From NCBI RefSeq assembly GCF_004764705.1, contig NZ_SHLX01000006.1:62001-126000 (forward strand): DNA of 64,000 bases, given 5' to 3'. This DNA comes from Paenibacillus cymbidii (lineage in GTDB: Bacteria > Bacillota > Bacilli > Paenibacillales > NBRC-103111). This document shows positions 53,181 to 61,530 of this stretch, piece by piece. A program made the translations under genes and the position numbers. Position 1 is the first letter of the stretch. The number at the start of each line of letters is the position of its first letter. The notes under the pieces were generated by a model. The model searched no databases. It had not been told where the DNA came from and worked only from the letters and a program-made list of their open reading frames with translations.

Positions 53181-55310
53181 GTGAACATGACGATCCGGCG
53201 GCGGTGGCTGCCGCTCTTCGCCGCGCTGCTTGTGCTGATGGCGGCTGCCCCGCCGCATGCAAGCGCCGACGTTGCCTACAATACGAACTTTATCGACCAG
53301 AAAGCGCGCAATCTTTCCGTGCAGCCGGCCTATACCCCGATCGGCATTGCCGGGGATCATTTGACGATTGAATCGCCTGCCGGCCAGTCCCGCAATTCCC
53401 CGCTGCAAAATCCGAAGGATCTGTTTATCGGTCCGGACGATCATCTGTACATCGCCGATACGGGGAACAATCGAATCGTCGAGCTGGACGCGAATGGAAA
53501 CCAGGTCCGATTCCTTACCGTCCCGGAGAGTCCGCTGAAAAAGCCGGAAGGGCTGTTCGTCACGAAAGCGGGGGAAATCTATATCGCTGACACCGGCAAT
53601 AAGCGCATCGTTCGACTGCATCCGGACGGAACGCTCGCGAAAGTTTACACCAGACCGGATTCCCGGTATATCCCGGCCTCGTACCCGTTCGATCCTGTTC
53701 GTCTGGTCGTCGATACTCGCGGCTTCCTGTACATCGCCATGCTCGGCAGCTATCAAGGGGTGCTGCAGCTGAACCCGGAGGGTCGTTTTCAGAGCTTCTA
53801 CGGGGCGAACAAAACGCCGCTCTCGCCGATCGATGCGCTGAAACGGACGTTTTATCCCCGGCAAATGTACGCGAACGAATCCAGCAAGCTGCCCGATGCG
53901 ATCAGCAGCCTGGCCATGGATCGCGACGGCTTCATCTACACCTCGACGCGGGGCGTGACGTCTGTGAAGAACACTGTCAAGAAGCTGAACATCCGCGGCG
54001 TGAACATGCTGCACTCGCGAACGGGCAATTTCGGTACTATCCGGGTATGGGAACGGAAATACGAGTCAGGACGATTGGTTTTGCCGGCGCTGATCGATTT
54101 GACCGTGGACGTCAACGGCAATATTACCGCAATCGACTCGATCTACCATTACGTTTATCAATACGATGCGAACGGCAATCCGCTGTTCTTCTGGGGCGGC
54201 CCGGCGCCGGTGTCGACGACGCAGCTCGGACTGCTCAAGACTCCCGTCGCCATTGACGCCAACTCGCGAGGCGACCTGTACATTCTGGACGGACAGGACG
54301 GACTGATCCATATCCTCCGTCTGTCCGAATTCGGCGCCTTGGTCAATCGCGCCAATCAATTGACGCTTCAGGGAAGATATGAGGAAAGCGAACGCCCCTG
54401 GCAGGAGGTTCTGCAGCACAACGCCTACTTCACGCCGGCCATTCTCGGGCAGGCCAAAGCCGCCTACAAGACGGAAGACTACGCTCGCGCCGCCCGTCTG
54501 TTCATCAAGGGAGAAGATCCGGTTGGCTACTCGGACTCGTTATGGCAGATAAGGCTGCTTTGGTTCCAGCGTCATTTTGCCGCCCTTGCCACCGGACTGC
54601 TTGCCGCCGCGCTCGGCATCGCGCTGCTCGGCTGGTGGAGCCGGCGCAACGGGTGGCGGGCCGCCTGGCGAAGCAGAAGCCGTTCGCGAATCCCCGCGAT
54701 CGTTCAATTCAAGCATGTCTGGCACCTGTTGAGGCATCCGATCGATGGCTTCACGGCCATCCGTTACGAACGCAAGGGCAGCTACCGAAGCGCGCTAACC
54801 GTGCTTGCCGCAGTGTCGCTTTCGCTGGTGTGCATGAACCTGTTTACCGGTTACAGCTTCAATACGGTCAATACCCGTTCATTCGATGTGATAAGCTATT
54901 TGCTCCGCAGCGGCGCGATTTGGTTCGGCTGGGTGCTGGCTCATTATTTCGTCAGCACCATCTACCAGGGCGAGGGGCGCTTCAAGGACGTGTTCATCGG
55001 CAGCGCCTATGCGCTTATTCCCATCGTGCTGATCGGCCTGCCGCTTGCCCTCGCTTCCAACGGCCTTACGCTTGCAGAGCAATCGATTTATTCCTTCTTT
55101 CAGAACGGGATGAGCATATGGATCTTCCTGCTCCTGTTCTGGATGATCATGTCCGTCCATAACTATACGTTCGGCGAAACGATCGTCAATCTTGTCCTGT
55201 CTGCCGCTGCGTTCGCCACACTGGCCGTGCTTGTCTTTATCATCCTTGGCATCGGCAGCGACCTGTATATCTTCATCACAGACGTCACCAGGGAGGTGTA
55301 TGCGCGATGA
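53181..55310 (+). CDS. NHL-repeat, TPR-like and Yip1-domain membrane protein
   Basis: A 709-residue protein of unknown function. A signal peptide (RRRWLPLFAALLVLMAAAP...ASA) is followed by about six NHL-type blades, for example LYIADTGNNRIVELDANG, IYIADTGNKRIVRLHPDG, FLYIAMLGSYQGVLQLNP and DLYILDGQDGLIHILRL, indicating an extracellular beta-propeller. Next come a TPR-like helical pair (GRYEESERPWQEVLQHNAY; YKTEDYARAARLFI), a membrane helix, and a C-terminal Yip1-like domain (HPIDGFTAIRYERKGSYRSA) with about five more helices. Propellers usually bind proteins or glycans. GTG 53181 is chosen because GGAGG lies 7 bases upstream. It overlaps the next gene by 4 bp. Confidence 0.8.
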   Translation: MNMTIRRRWLPLFAALLVLMAAAPPHASADVAYNTNFIDQKARNLSVQPAYTPIGIAGDHLTIESPAGQSRNSPLQNPKDLFIGPDDHLYIADTGNNRIVELDANGNQVRFLTVPESPLKKPEGLFVTKAGEIYIADTGNKRIVRLHPDGTLAKVYTRPDSRYIPASYPFDPVRLVVDTRGFLYIAMLGSYQGVLQLNPEGRFQSFYGANKTPLSPIDALKRTFYPRQMYANESSKLPDAISSLAMDRDGFIYTSTRGVTSVKNTVKKLNIRGVNMLHSRTGNFGTIRVWERKYESGRLVLPALIDLTVDVNGNITAIDSIYHYVYQYDANGNPLFFWGGPAPVSTTQLGLLKTPVAIDANSRGDLYILDGQDGLIHILRLSEFGALVNRANQLTLQGRYEESERPWQEVLQHNAYFTPAILGQAKAAYKTEDYARAARLFIKGEDPVGYSDSLWQIRLLWFQRHFAALATGLLAAALGIALLGWWSRRNGWRAAWRSRSRSRIPAIVQFKHVWHLLRHPIDGFTAIRYERKGSYRSALTVLAAVSLSLVCMNLFTGYSFNTVNTRSFDVISYLLRSGAIWFGWVLAHYFVSTIYQGEGRFKDVFIGSAYALIPIVLIGLPLALASNGLTLAEQSIYSFFQNGMSIWIFLLLFWMIMSVHNYTFGETIVNLVLSAAAFATLAVLVFIILGIGSDLYIFITDVTREVYAR

Positions 55311-57547
55311 CAGCCTGGCTTCGCATCGGAAAGCGTTTCGGTTTTCCTCTGCTGCTGGCATGCCTTGCCGCCTATGCATGGGCGCACCTTCAATTCGGCG
55401 AGCCTTCCGCACAATCCGTACCGGCCTCCCTGAAGACGCCTGGAGCGGTTAAGGTGGCCAAGGGATTGGGCGAGCTGCCGCAGCCCGGACAGTTCGTCCG
55501 CGCCGCTTCAACCGGCTCGCTCGAGCTGTCGGTCGATCCGTCGACCGGACACTTTCAGGTACACGATTTGCGCAACGGCAACATGTACCGTTCCTACCCC
55601 GACCCGGAGCACTGGCCGAGCGAGACGCAGGAAGGAACATGGCGCACGCACCTGCGTTCGCCGCTGATGCTGCGCTATATCGATTTAAGCGGCTCCAAGT
55701 CGCTCGCCCAGCCGAAGGACACGAATTTCCTGGAGGAACAAGGGACGATTCGCGATTACAAGCTGCTCCCGGGGGGATTTTCCCTGACCTTCGATCTGCC
55801 GAGCAAGATGATCTCCATTCCTGTCCAGGTCACACTTGAGAACGATTCTGTCGTCGTTCGAATCGTGGACGCCGGCATCCGGGAAGGCGCGCTCCGCCTG
55901 CTTTCGATTCGCGTTTACCCGATGTTCGGCGCCGTACATTCCGCAGGCCAGGAAGGGTTTCTGTTCATTCCCGACGGCTCCGGCGCCACGATCCCGTTCC
56001 GGGAGCGCCAGGCGAACGCCAGCCTGATCTATCAGGAGCCGATCTTCGGCATGGACGAAGCGTTCCGGTCGCCGATATTCGAGCCTTCCCGCAACCGGGT
56101 GTCCATGCCGGTTTTCGGCATGCGCTCGGGCGGACGATCCTTCTTGTCCATCGTCGAGGACGGCGCGGCGTACACGGAAATCGTCGCTTCGCCCTCCGGC
56201 GTGTTCAGCGGGTATAACTGGATTGCTCCCGTTCAGATGTACCGGAAGCCCTATTCGCTGCTTACAAGCCGTACCAAGCAAACGTTCGCGGAAGTATACG
56301 ACAAAAACAATCGCTTCGGCGGCGACCGTGTCGTTCGCTACGTGCCGCTTGCAGACGGCAGAAGCGATTACGTCGGCATGGCGGAGCGGTACCGCAGCTA
56401 TCTGGTCGAGCGGTACCGCCTGAAGCCGATTAACAGCCGAAGCGGCGAACTGCCGCTTACCCTCAGTCTGCTCGGCGGCGAGCAGGAAGACGGTAATTTC
56501 GGCAGCCGTTACTTGCTCGGCACGACCGCGGACGACGCGAAAACGATCGTGCGGCAGCTATACGACCGCGGGGTTCACGAGATGACCGTGCGATATATGG
56601 GCTGGCAGCCCGGCGGCTACAGCGCGGCTGGACGATTCGATGCCGTAGATTCGCGAATCGGCGGGAATGCAGGCATGAAATCGCTCGTTTCCTTCGCGCA
56701 TTCGCTTCATGTACCCGTCTTCCTGGATGCCCCGTACGGGGTGAACCGAACCGGAGCGGACGGGTTCTCCAGAAAGCGGGACGGCATGCGAAATCCGGGC
56801 GGCACGATTATGGACGATTGGGTCAGTCTCCCGTTCCTGCAGAAGACGATCGACCGGCATATCGCATTCTTCCGCTCGCTCGGCATCGACGGACTTGCGG
56901 TGCGGAGTCTCGGCGAGACGCTGTCCAGCAATTACAACACCAATTACCCGGGCTCGCGCCTGGAAACCCAATTGCAGCAGGAGCAGCTGCTCCGCGAATT
57001 GGCGGCCGCTTCGCTGCAGCTTCGCGGCACCAGGTCCAATCTGTATGCTTTGCCTTACCTGCAAGCCATCGACCGGCTGCCGGACGATTATTCGTACGAC
57101 ACATTTTCGGACACCGGCGGCGTCCCGTTCCTGCAAATCGCGCTGCACGGGTTTATCGCCTATACGTCGGACTTCGGAAACGATCGGCAGGAATACCGGA
57201 AACAGCTGCTGCGCAATCTGGAGTACGGTGCCAACCCGAGCTTTGTGTTTGCCTCCGACAATACCGACAACCTTCTTTTTGCCGAGGGGATTCACCCTTA
57301 CAATCCGAATTATCGGGACTGGCTGGATCTAGCGGCAACCGAATATCGGCTCATGAACGAGGCGCTCGGAGACGTGCAATCGGAGCCGATCATTGGCCAC
57401 CGCGCGCTTGCGCCCGAGGTGAAAGAAACGGTTTACGCGGGCGGCAAACGAATCGTCGTCAACTACGGAACCGAGCCGTACCGATACGGCGAAACCGTCG
57501 TGCCGCCGATGGATTATCGGATCATACGAGGAGGGGATAACCGTTGA
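55307..57547 (+). CDS. DUF5696-like exported protein, possible glycosidase
   Basis: A 746-residue protein with an N-terminal membrane or signal segment (FGFPLLLACLAAYAWAHL). A large beta-rich half (about 50-350) precedes a barrel-like half with VRYMGWQPGGYSAAGRFDAV, VPVFLDAPYGVNRTGADGFS, SLGIDGLAVRSLGETLSS and FSDTGGVPFLQIALHGFIAY, then a small C-terminal beta domain (GKRIVVNYGTEPYRYGETVV). This layout and the strand-end acidic residues recall retaining glycoside hydrolases such as GH101-like enzymes, but I cannot assign a family; DUF5696 is my best match from memory. The ATG overlaps the upstream stop (ATGA) and the next gene overlaps it by 4 bp. Confidence 0.65.
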   Translation: MTAWLRIGKRFGFPLLLACLAAYAWAHLQFGEPSAQSVPASLKTPGAVKVAKGLGELPQPGQFVRAASTGSLELSVDPSTGHFQVHDLRNGNMYRSYPDPEHWPSETQEGTWRTHLRSPLMLRYIDLSGSKSLAQPKDTNFLEEQGTIRDYKLLPGGFSLTFDLPSKMISIPVQVTLENDSVVVRIVDAGIREGALRLLSIRVYPMFGAVHSAGQEGFLFIPDGSGATIPFRERQANASLIYQEPIFGMDEAFRSPIFEPSRNRVSMPVFGMRSGGRSFLSIVEDGAAYTEIVASPSGVFSGYNWIAPVQMYRKPYSLLTSRTKQTFAEVYDKNNRFGGDRVVRYVPLADGRSDYVGMAERYRSYLVERYRLKPINSRSGELPLTLSLLGGEQEDGNFGSRYLLGTTADDAKTIVRQLYDRGVHEMTVRYMGWQPGGYSAAGRFDAVDSRIGGNAGMKSLVSFAHSLHVPVFLDAPYGVNRTGADGFSRKRDGMRNPGGTIMDDWVSLPFLQKTIDRHIAFFRSLGIDGLAVRSLGETLSSNYNTNYPGSRLETQLQQEQLLRELAAASLQLRGTRSNLYALPYLQAIDRLPDDYSYDTFSDTGGVPFLQIALHGFIAYTSDFGNDRQEYRKQLLRNLEYGANPSFVFASDNTDNLLFAEGIHPYNPNYRDWLDLAATEYRLMNEALGDVQSEPIIGHRALAPEVKETVYAGGKRIVVNYGTEPYRYGETVVPPMDYRIIRGGDNR

Positions 57548-58407
57548 GCGAAGTCCGCGCATCGCGCCGGCGTCTGTCCGCCGGTACTTCCCGCAAGCTG
57601 GAAGGTCTGCTGTTCATTAGCCCCTGGCTCTTCGGATTTGTTGCGTTCATGGCGTTTCCGATCGGCTATTCGTTCTACATGAGCTTCCATAACGTCAAAA
57701 TCCAAGCCAGCGGAGTCAGCAGCACTTACGCCGGTCTGAAGCACTACAAGTACATTTTGTTCGAAAACGCGACCCTGCTGTACGATCAGCTGTTGCCGTT
57801 CCTGCGTCAGGCTCTCGTCATGCTGCCCGTGATCGTCATTTTTTCGCTGCTCGCCGCGATTTTGCTAAACCAGCGATTCGCCGGCCGCTCCCTGTTTCGC
57901 GCCGTCTTCTTCCTGCCGGTCATCTTTACGACCGGGGAGGTCATCTCCGAATTCATCGGGCAAGGGCAAGGCAGCCTCGGCTTCGTCTCCAGGTTCGGAT
58001 TCGATTCGACGCTTGCCTCGGCCGGCAGTTGGACCGCGCCTGTGGCGGCCGTCATGAACTCGTTCATACTCGTACTCTGGTATTCCGGGGTGCAAATCAT
58101 GATTTTTCTGGCGGGCAGGCAGACGATCGGGACATCCGTGTACGAAGCCGCCCGCATCGATGGAGCGGGTCCGTGGGAAGCATTCTGGAAAATCACGTTG
58201 CCCGGCATGCTGAGCTTTATATTGCTCAATCTGATCTATACGACGGTGAGCCTGTTTACATTCCCGACCAATCCGATTCTGCTGCAGGTGAACACCGTCA
58301 ACTATGGACAGTCAAGCGCATTGGCATGGATTTATTTTGCCATCGTGCTGCTGTTTCTGGGCGTCATGTTCGGTTTGTTCAAGCGGGCGGTCCGATGGAC
58401 CGGTTAG
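57544..58407 (+). CDS. ABC sugar permease, MalF type (second pair of the large operon)
   Basis: A 287-residue permease with LLFISPWLFGFVAFMAFPIGY as first helix and the EAA loop VYEAARIDGAGPWEAFWKIT. The start is TTG at 57544, overlapping the DUF5696-like stop by 4 bp (TTGA), so translation is coupled. It is followed directly by a 64-bp tandem repeat array rather than the partner permease. Confidence 0.9.
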   Translation: MSEVRASRRRLSAGTSRKLEGLLFISPWLFGFVAFMAFPIGYSFYMSFHNVKIQASGVSSTYAGLKHYKYILFENATLLYDQLLPFLRQALVMLPVIVIFSLLAAILLNQRFAGRSLFRAVFFLPVIFTTGEVISEFIGQGQGSLGFVSRFGFDSTLASAGSWTAPVAAVMNSFILVLWYSGVQIMIFLAGRQTIGTSVYEAARIDGAGPWEAFWKITLPGMLSFILLNLIYTTVSLFTFPTNPILLQVNTVNYGQSSALAWIYFAIVLLFLGVMFGLFKRAVRWTG

Positions 58408-58610
58408 TATCGCAAACCTAAGCGTATGCTTTCGAAGCAAGTTTTTACTCGCTGGAAGCGGTTAAGAGAGTATCGCAAAACCTAAGCGTATGCTTTCGAA
58501 GCAAGTTTTTGCTCGCTGGAAGCGGTTAAGAGAGTATCGCAAAACCTAAGCGTATGCTTTCGAAGCAAGTTTTTGCTCGCTGGAAGCGGTTAAGAGAGTA
58601 TCGCAAAACC
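58408..58610. repeat. 64-bp tandem repeat array inside the operon
   Basis: Units begin TATCGCAAA at 58408, 58471 and 58535, with a truncated copy at 58599. Spacings are 63, 64 and 64 bp; the first unit lacks one A. Each unit contains small hairpins (GCTT-TCG-AAGC and AGCAA-GTTT-TTGCT). The array starts immediately after the permease stop, whose last codons (CGGTTAG) resemble the repeat end (CGGTTAAGAG). It separates the two permeases of the second pair by about 260 bp. Confidence 0.95.
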
Positions 58611-58667
58611 TTTTCGTTTGCAGTGAGAGTTTAGCAAGCTAAACTCCCTATATTAGGAGGAAGTCAG

Positions 58668-59645
58668 ATGCTGCATCCCTTACATCCCATCAAAGCGAAG
58701 GTGCGCAAGGCCTTCGACCTTGCGGTCGGTCGCCGCATGTTACTGGGCGCCCGTTCCCTGCTGCTCGGGCGGGAAGCCGATCAAGGGCTTCTGTTTCGCG
58801 CGTTCCTCTATGTCATTCTGATTGAAATGGCGTTCATTTATTTGCAACCGATGTTCTACATGATCGCGAATATGTTCAAAAATTCAGCCGATTTGCTTGA
58901 TCCGACAGTAAACTGGATCCCGAGAACGCTGTATGCGGGTGAGCTTCAGGACGCGTGGCAGCAGCTCCACTATGTCCGTTCCTTTACGATCAGTCTGATG
59001 CTCTCGCTTGTTGCCGCAACCTTCCAAACCGTATCCTGCGCCGTGGCGGGATATGCGTTTGCAAGGCTGGACGTTCCCTTCAAGAAGCTGTGGTCGTTCT
59101 GTCTGCTGCTTTCCTTCATCGTCCCTACGCAGGTGGTCATTCTGCCCAACCTGATCATGGCGAAGGAGCTCGATCTCATGCACACCTATTACCCGATCCT
59201 GCTCCCCGCACTGTTCGGACACGGATTGAAGGGGGCACTGTTCGTGATCATCTATCGTCAGTTTTTCCTGACACAGCCGAAAGAGCTGGAAGAAGCCGCC
59301 CGCATGGACGGGGCCAGCGTGTTCCGCTTCTTCTTCCGGGTCATGCTGCCGCTTGCGAAGCCGGCCATGCTCGTCGTTTTCCTGTTCGCGTTCGTATGGA
59401 GCTGGAACGATTATTACTTGCCCAGCATGTATTTGGCCGGCTCCGAACGGGTACCGCTGTCCATGGGCGTCTCGCAAATTTCGCTCGTCATCGCGCAGCG
59501 TACCGCCGAGTACGGCCCGTCGATCTACGACGAACCGCTCAAAATGGCCACCTCCTTCCTGATCATCCTGCCTCCGCTTGTGCTGTACTTGTTTGCGCAG
59601 CGCTGGTTCGTTGAAGGGGTGGAGCGTACCGGATTGGTTGAATAG
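58668..59645 (+). CDS. ABC sugar permease, MalG type (second pair)
   Basis: A 325-residue permease with a longer N-terminal cytoplasmic part (about 45 residues, KVRKAFDLAVGRRMLLGARS) than its relatives. It has MAFIYLQPMFYMIANMFKNS, PTQVVILPNLIMAKELDLMH, the EAA loop LEEAARMDGASVFRFFFRVM and the ending FAQRWFVEGVERTGLVE. TAGGAGGAAG lies just upstream of the ATG, so it can be translated independently despite the repeat array before it. It ends the operon. Confidence 0.92.
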   Translation: MLHPLHPIKAKVRKAFDLAVGRRMLLGARSLLLGREADQGLLFRAFLYVILIEMAFIYLQPMFYMIANMFKNSADLLDPTVNWIPRTLYAGELQDAWQQLHYVRSFTISLMLSLVAATFQTVSCAVAGYAFARLDVPFKKLWSFCLLLSFIVPTQVVILPNLIMAKELDLMHTYYPILLPALFGHGLKGALFVIIYRQFFLTQPKELEEAARMDGASVFRFFFRVMLPLAKPAMLVVFLFAFVWSWNDYYLPSMYLAGSERVPLSMGVSQISLVIAQRTAEYGPSIYDEPLKMATSFLIILPPLVLYLFAQRWFVEGVERTGLVE

Positions 59646-59671
59646 CTGTACACCCGCTTTCATTATCGCGA

Positions 59672-59709
59672 AAAAGCCTCTCTCATTCCTGGAAATGAGA
59701 GAGGCTTTT
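59672..59709. terminator. bidirectional rho-independent terminator
   Basis: A perfect 15-bp stem, AAAAGCCTCTCTCAT at 59672-59686 and its complement at 59695-59709, has A- and T-runs at its base on both strands. It separates the large operon from the convergent binding-protein gene. Confidence 0.9.
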
Positions 59710-59720
59710 CGTTTCGCCGC

Positions 59721-61370
59721 TTACCGGTTTTTGGCGTACCATTCGTTCACTTCGTCCGTAATCGTTCTTCCGCCCAAGCGGTACCAGTCCGCAACGAACT
59801 GATCGAAGGCGTCCGGAGGCAGCGTGCCGATGATGATCTTGTTGAACGTTTCGTTGCGAAGCGCCGTCAGGCTTTCCCCGAGCTCCGCCATCGTTTCCGT
59901 CGGGGGCGCATAATAGTGATCCTCGACAAAACGGTTCTCTTTAATAATGCGATCAATGATGGAGGCGGAGCCGCCAGGCCCGTTCTGCGCCATCTCGCTC
60001 CACATGTTCTTCTGCCCGTTCTTGTAGAGCATAATGCGGTCATACACCTTTTTGCGTTCCGGCGCTAGCTGCTCACGTGTCATTTTTCCATTCAACACCT
60101 CCATCATTTTCCGATAATTTTCGATGTTGTTGTCGGGCAGCAGCAGCTTCACCGGCGAATAAGTCCAGATCCCCGTCTGGTCTTCCTTGTTCGGAACGAT
60201 ATACCGGTAATACACATCTTCGGAGTCGTTGAAATAATACGTCTGCAGGTAGAAATCCATCATGTGCAGCATCGCCTCGGGGTGCGGCGCGCCTTTCTTG
60301 ACGACCCAATAATAGTTGAAAATGTTGAGCGGCAAATGCGCCTTGTACGGCGTGCCGTCTGCCGTCGGCACTTCGAACGGCAGCCATTCCTGCTCGGGCG
60401 TAAGCGCGACAAGCTGGCTGTTGGGAGTGCCTCTTGTTCCGAACAGCATGCCGATTTTGCCGGAGCCGACCTTCTCCATCGCTTGAAGCGGATCCTTCAC
60501 GACGAATTCCGGATCGAAGTGTCCGGCCTTGTACATCTCGTTCAGCTTCGTCAGCGCCAGCTTCATCTGCGGCGACAACTCGCTGAACACGAGCTTGCCA
60601 TGACCGTCTTGCAGCCACAAATTCAAATACGCGCCGTAACCGCCCATCATCCCGAGCGCCATGCTCAGCCCCTTCTCCATCGCCATGCCGTACGTGTCCG
60701 CTATCCCGTTGCCGTCCGGGTCCCGCTTCACGAATGCGTCCGATATCGCGAACAAGTCGTCGATTGTATGGGGATCGGGCAGTTGGAGCCGCTCCTTCCA
60801 ATCCTTGCGAATCCATAAAATCTGGGCCAGCTCTTTATTGGTCCCGGTCCACGGAATCGCCATGAGGCGGCCGTCGATCGTGGCCGACTTCATGACGGTG
60901 CCGCCGGCATCCTGCATCGTCTTGCGCAGCGAAGGCGACGCATACTGACGATAGGCGTCGGTCAAATCCTCCAGCTTGCCCGCCTCCAGCAAGTCCTTGA
61001 ACTGCTGCGGCGTTGCGGCAAAAAAATCGGGCATTTCGCCCGAAGCGATCATCTGGTTCGTCTTCTTCACGTATTCGGTCGACGAAGCCTGCCATAGCGG
61101 CTTCACCCGGATACCGTATTTTTCCGCTATTGTGCGCATCCAGATGTTATCGGCATACGTATCGCTGCCGAAATATTTGGTTGTCGGATAACTGAACATA
61201 ACCGTCGTCATCGTGATCGGCGGATCGTAGAGCGCCGGCGCGTTGCTCGAAATGGCGCCATCGCCGGTAGCGGGGTTTACATTTTTCTGCTGATCAGCTT
61301 GCCTGCAGCCTGCCATTGGCAGAACGATGACAAGCAGCGCGAGCGGCAGTTTATGCGAGAATAGCTTCAT
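59721..61370 (-). CDS. extracellular sugar-binding lipoprotein
   Basis: A 549-residue binding protein with signal peptide MKLFSHKLPLALLVIVLP and lipobox PMAGC. The body has TKYFGSDTYADNIWMRTIAE, DFFAATPQQFKDLLEAGKLE, RDPDGNGIADTYGMAMEKGL and the C-terminal PPDAFDQFVADWYRLGG, typical of LplA-type proteins. It is transcribed away from a second binding-protein gene 160 bp upstream, with no permease between them. It may serve permeases outside the window or those of the convergent operon. Confidence 0.9.
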   Translation of the reverse strand: MKLFSHKLPLALLVIVLPMAGCRQADQQKNVNPATGDGAISSNAPALYDPPITMTTVMFSYPTTKYFGSDTYADNIWMRTIAEKYGIRVKPLWQASSTEYVKKTNQMIASGEMPDFFAATPQQFKDLLEAGKLEDLTDAYRQYASPSLRKTMQDAGGTVMKSATIDGRLMAIPWTGTNKELAQILWIRKDWKERLQLPDPHTIDDLFAISDAFVKRDPDGNGIADTYGMAMEKGLSMALGMMGGYGAYLNLWLQDGHGKLVFSELSPQMKLALTKLNEMYKAGHFDPEFVVKDPLQAMEKVGSGKIGMLFGTRGTPNSQLVALTPEQEWLPFEVPTADGTPYKAHLPLNIFNYYWVVKKGAPHPEAMLHMMDFYLQTYYFNDSEDVYYRYIVPNKEDQTGIWTYSPVKLLLPDNNIENYRKMMEVLNGKMTREQLAPERKKVYDRIMLYKNGQKNMWSEMAQNGPGGSASIIDRIIKENRFVEDHYYAPPTETMAELGESLTALRNETFNKIIIGTLPPDAFDQFVADWYRLGGRTITDEVNEWYAKNR

Positions 61371-61530
61371 GTGCGCCCTCCCGTAAATCCGTGCTGCTTT
61401 CAGCTTATCGGTTCCCGGCCGTCACGGCAAGCGGACATCTTCTTTCTTCTATTCCGAAACAACGATTTGCCGCAAAAACGGAAAGCTGCCGTAACGGCGA
61501 ACCGTCCGACAGCCTTATCTTGCAAACCGA

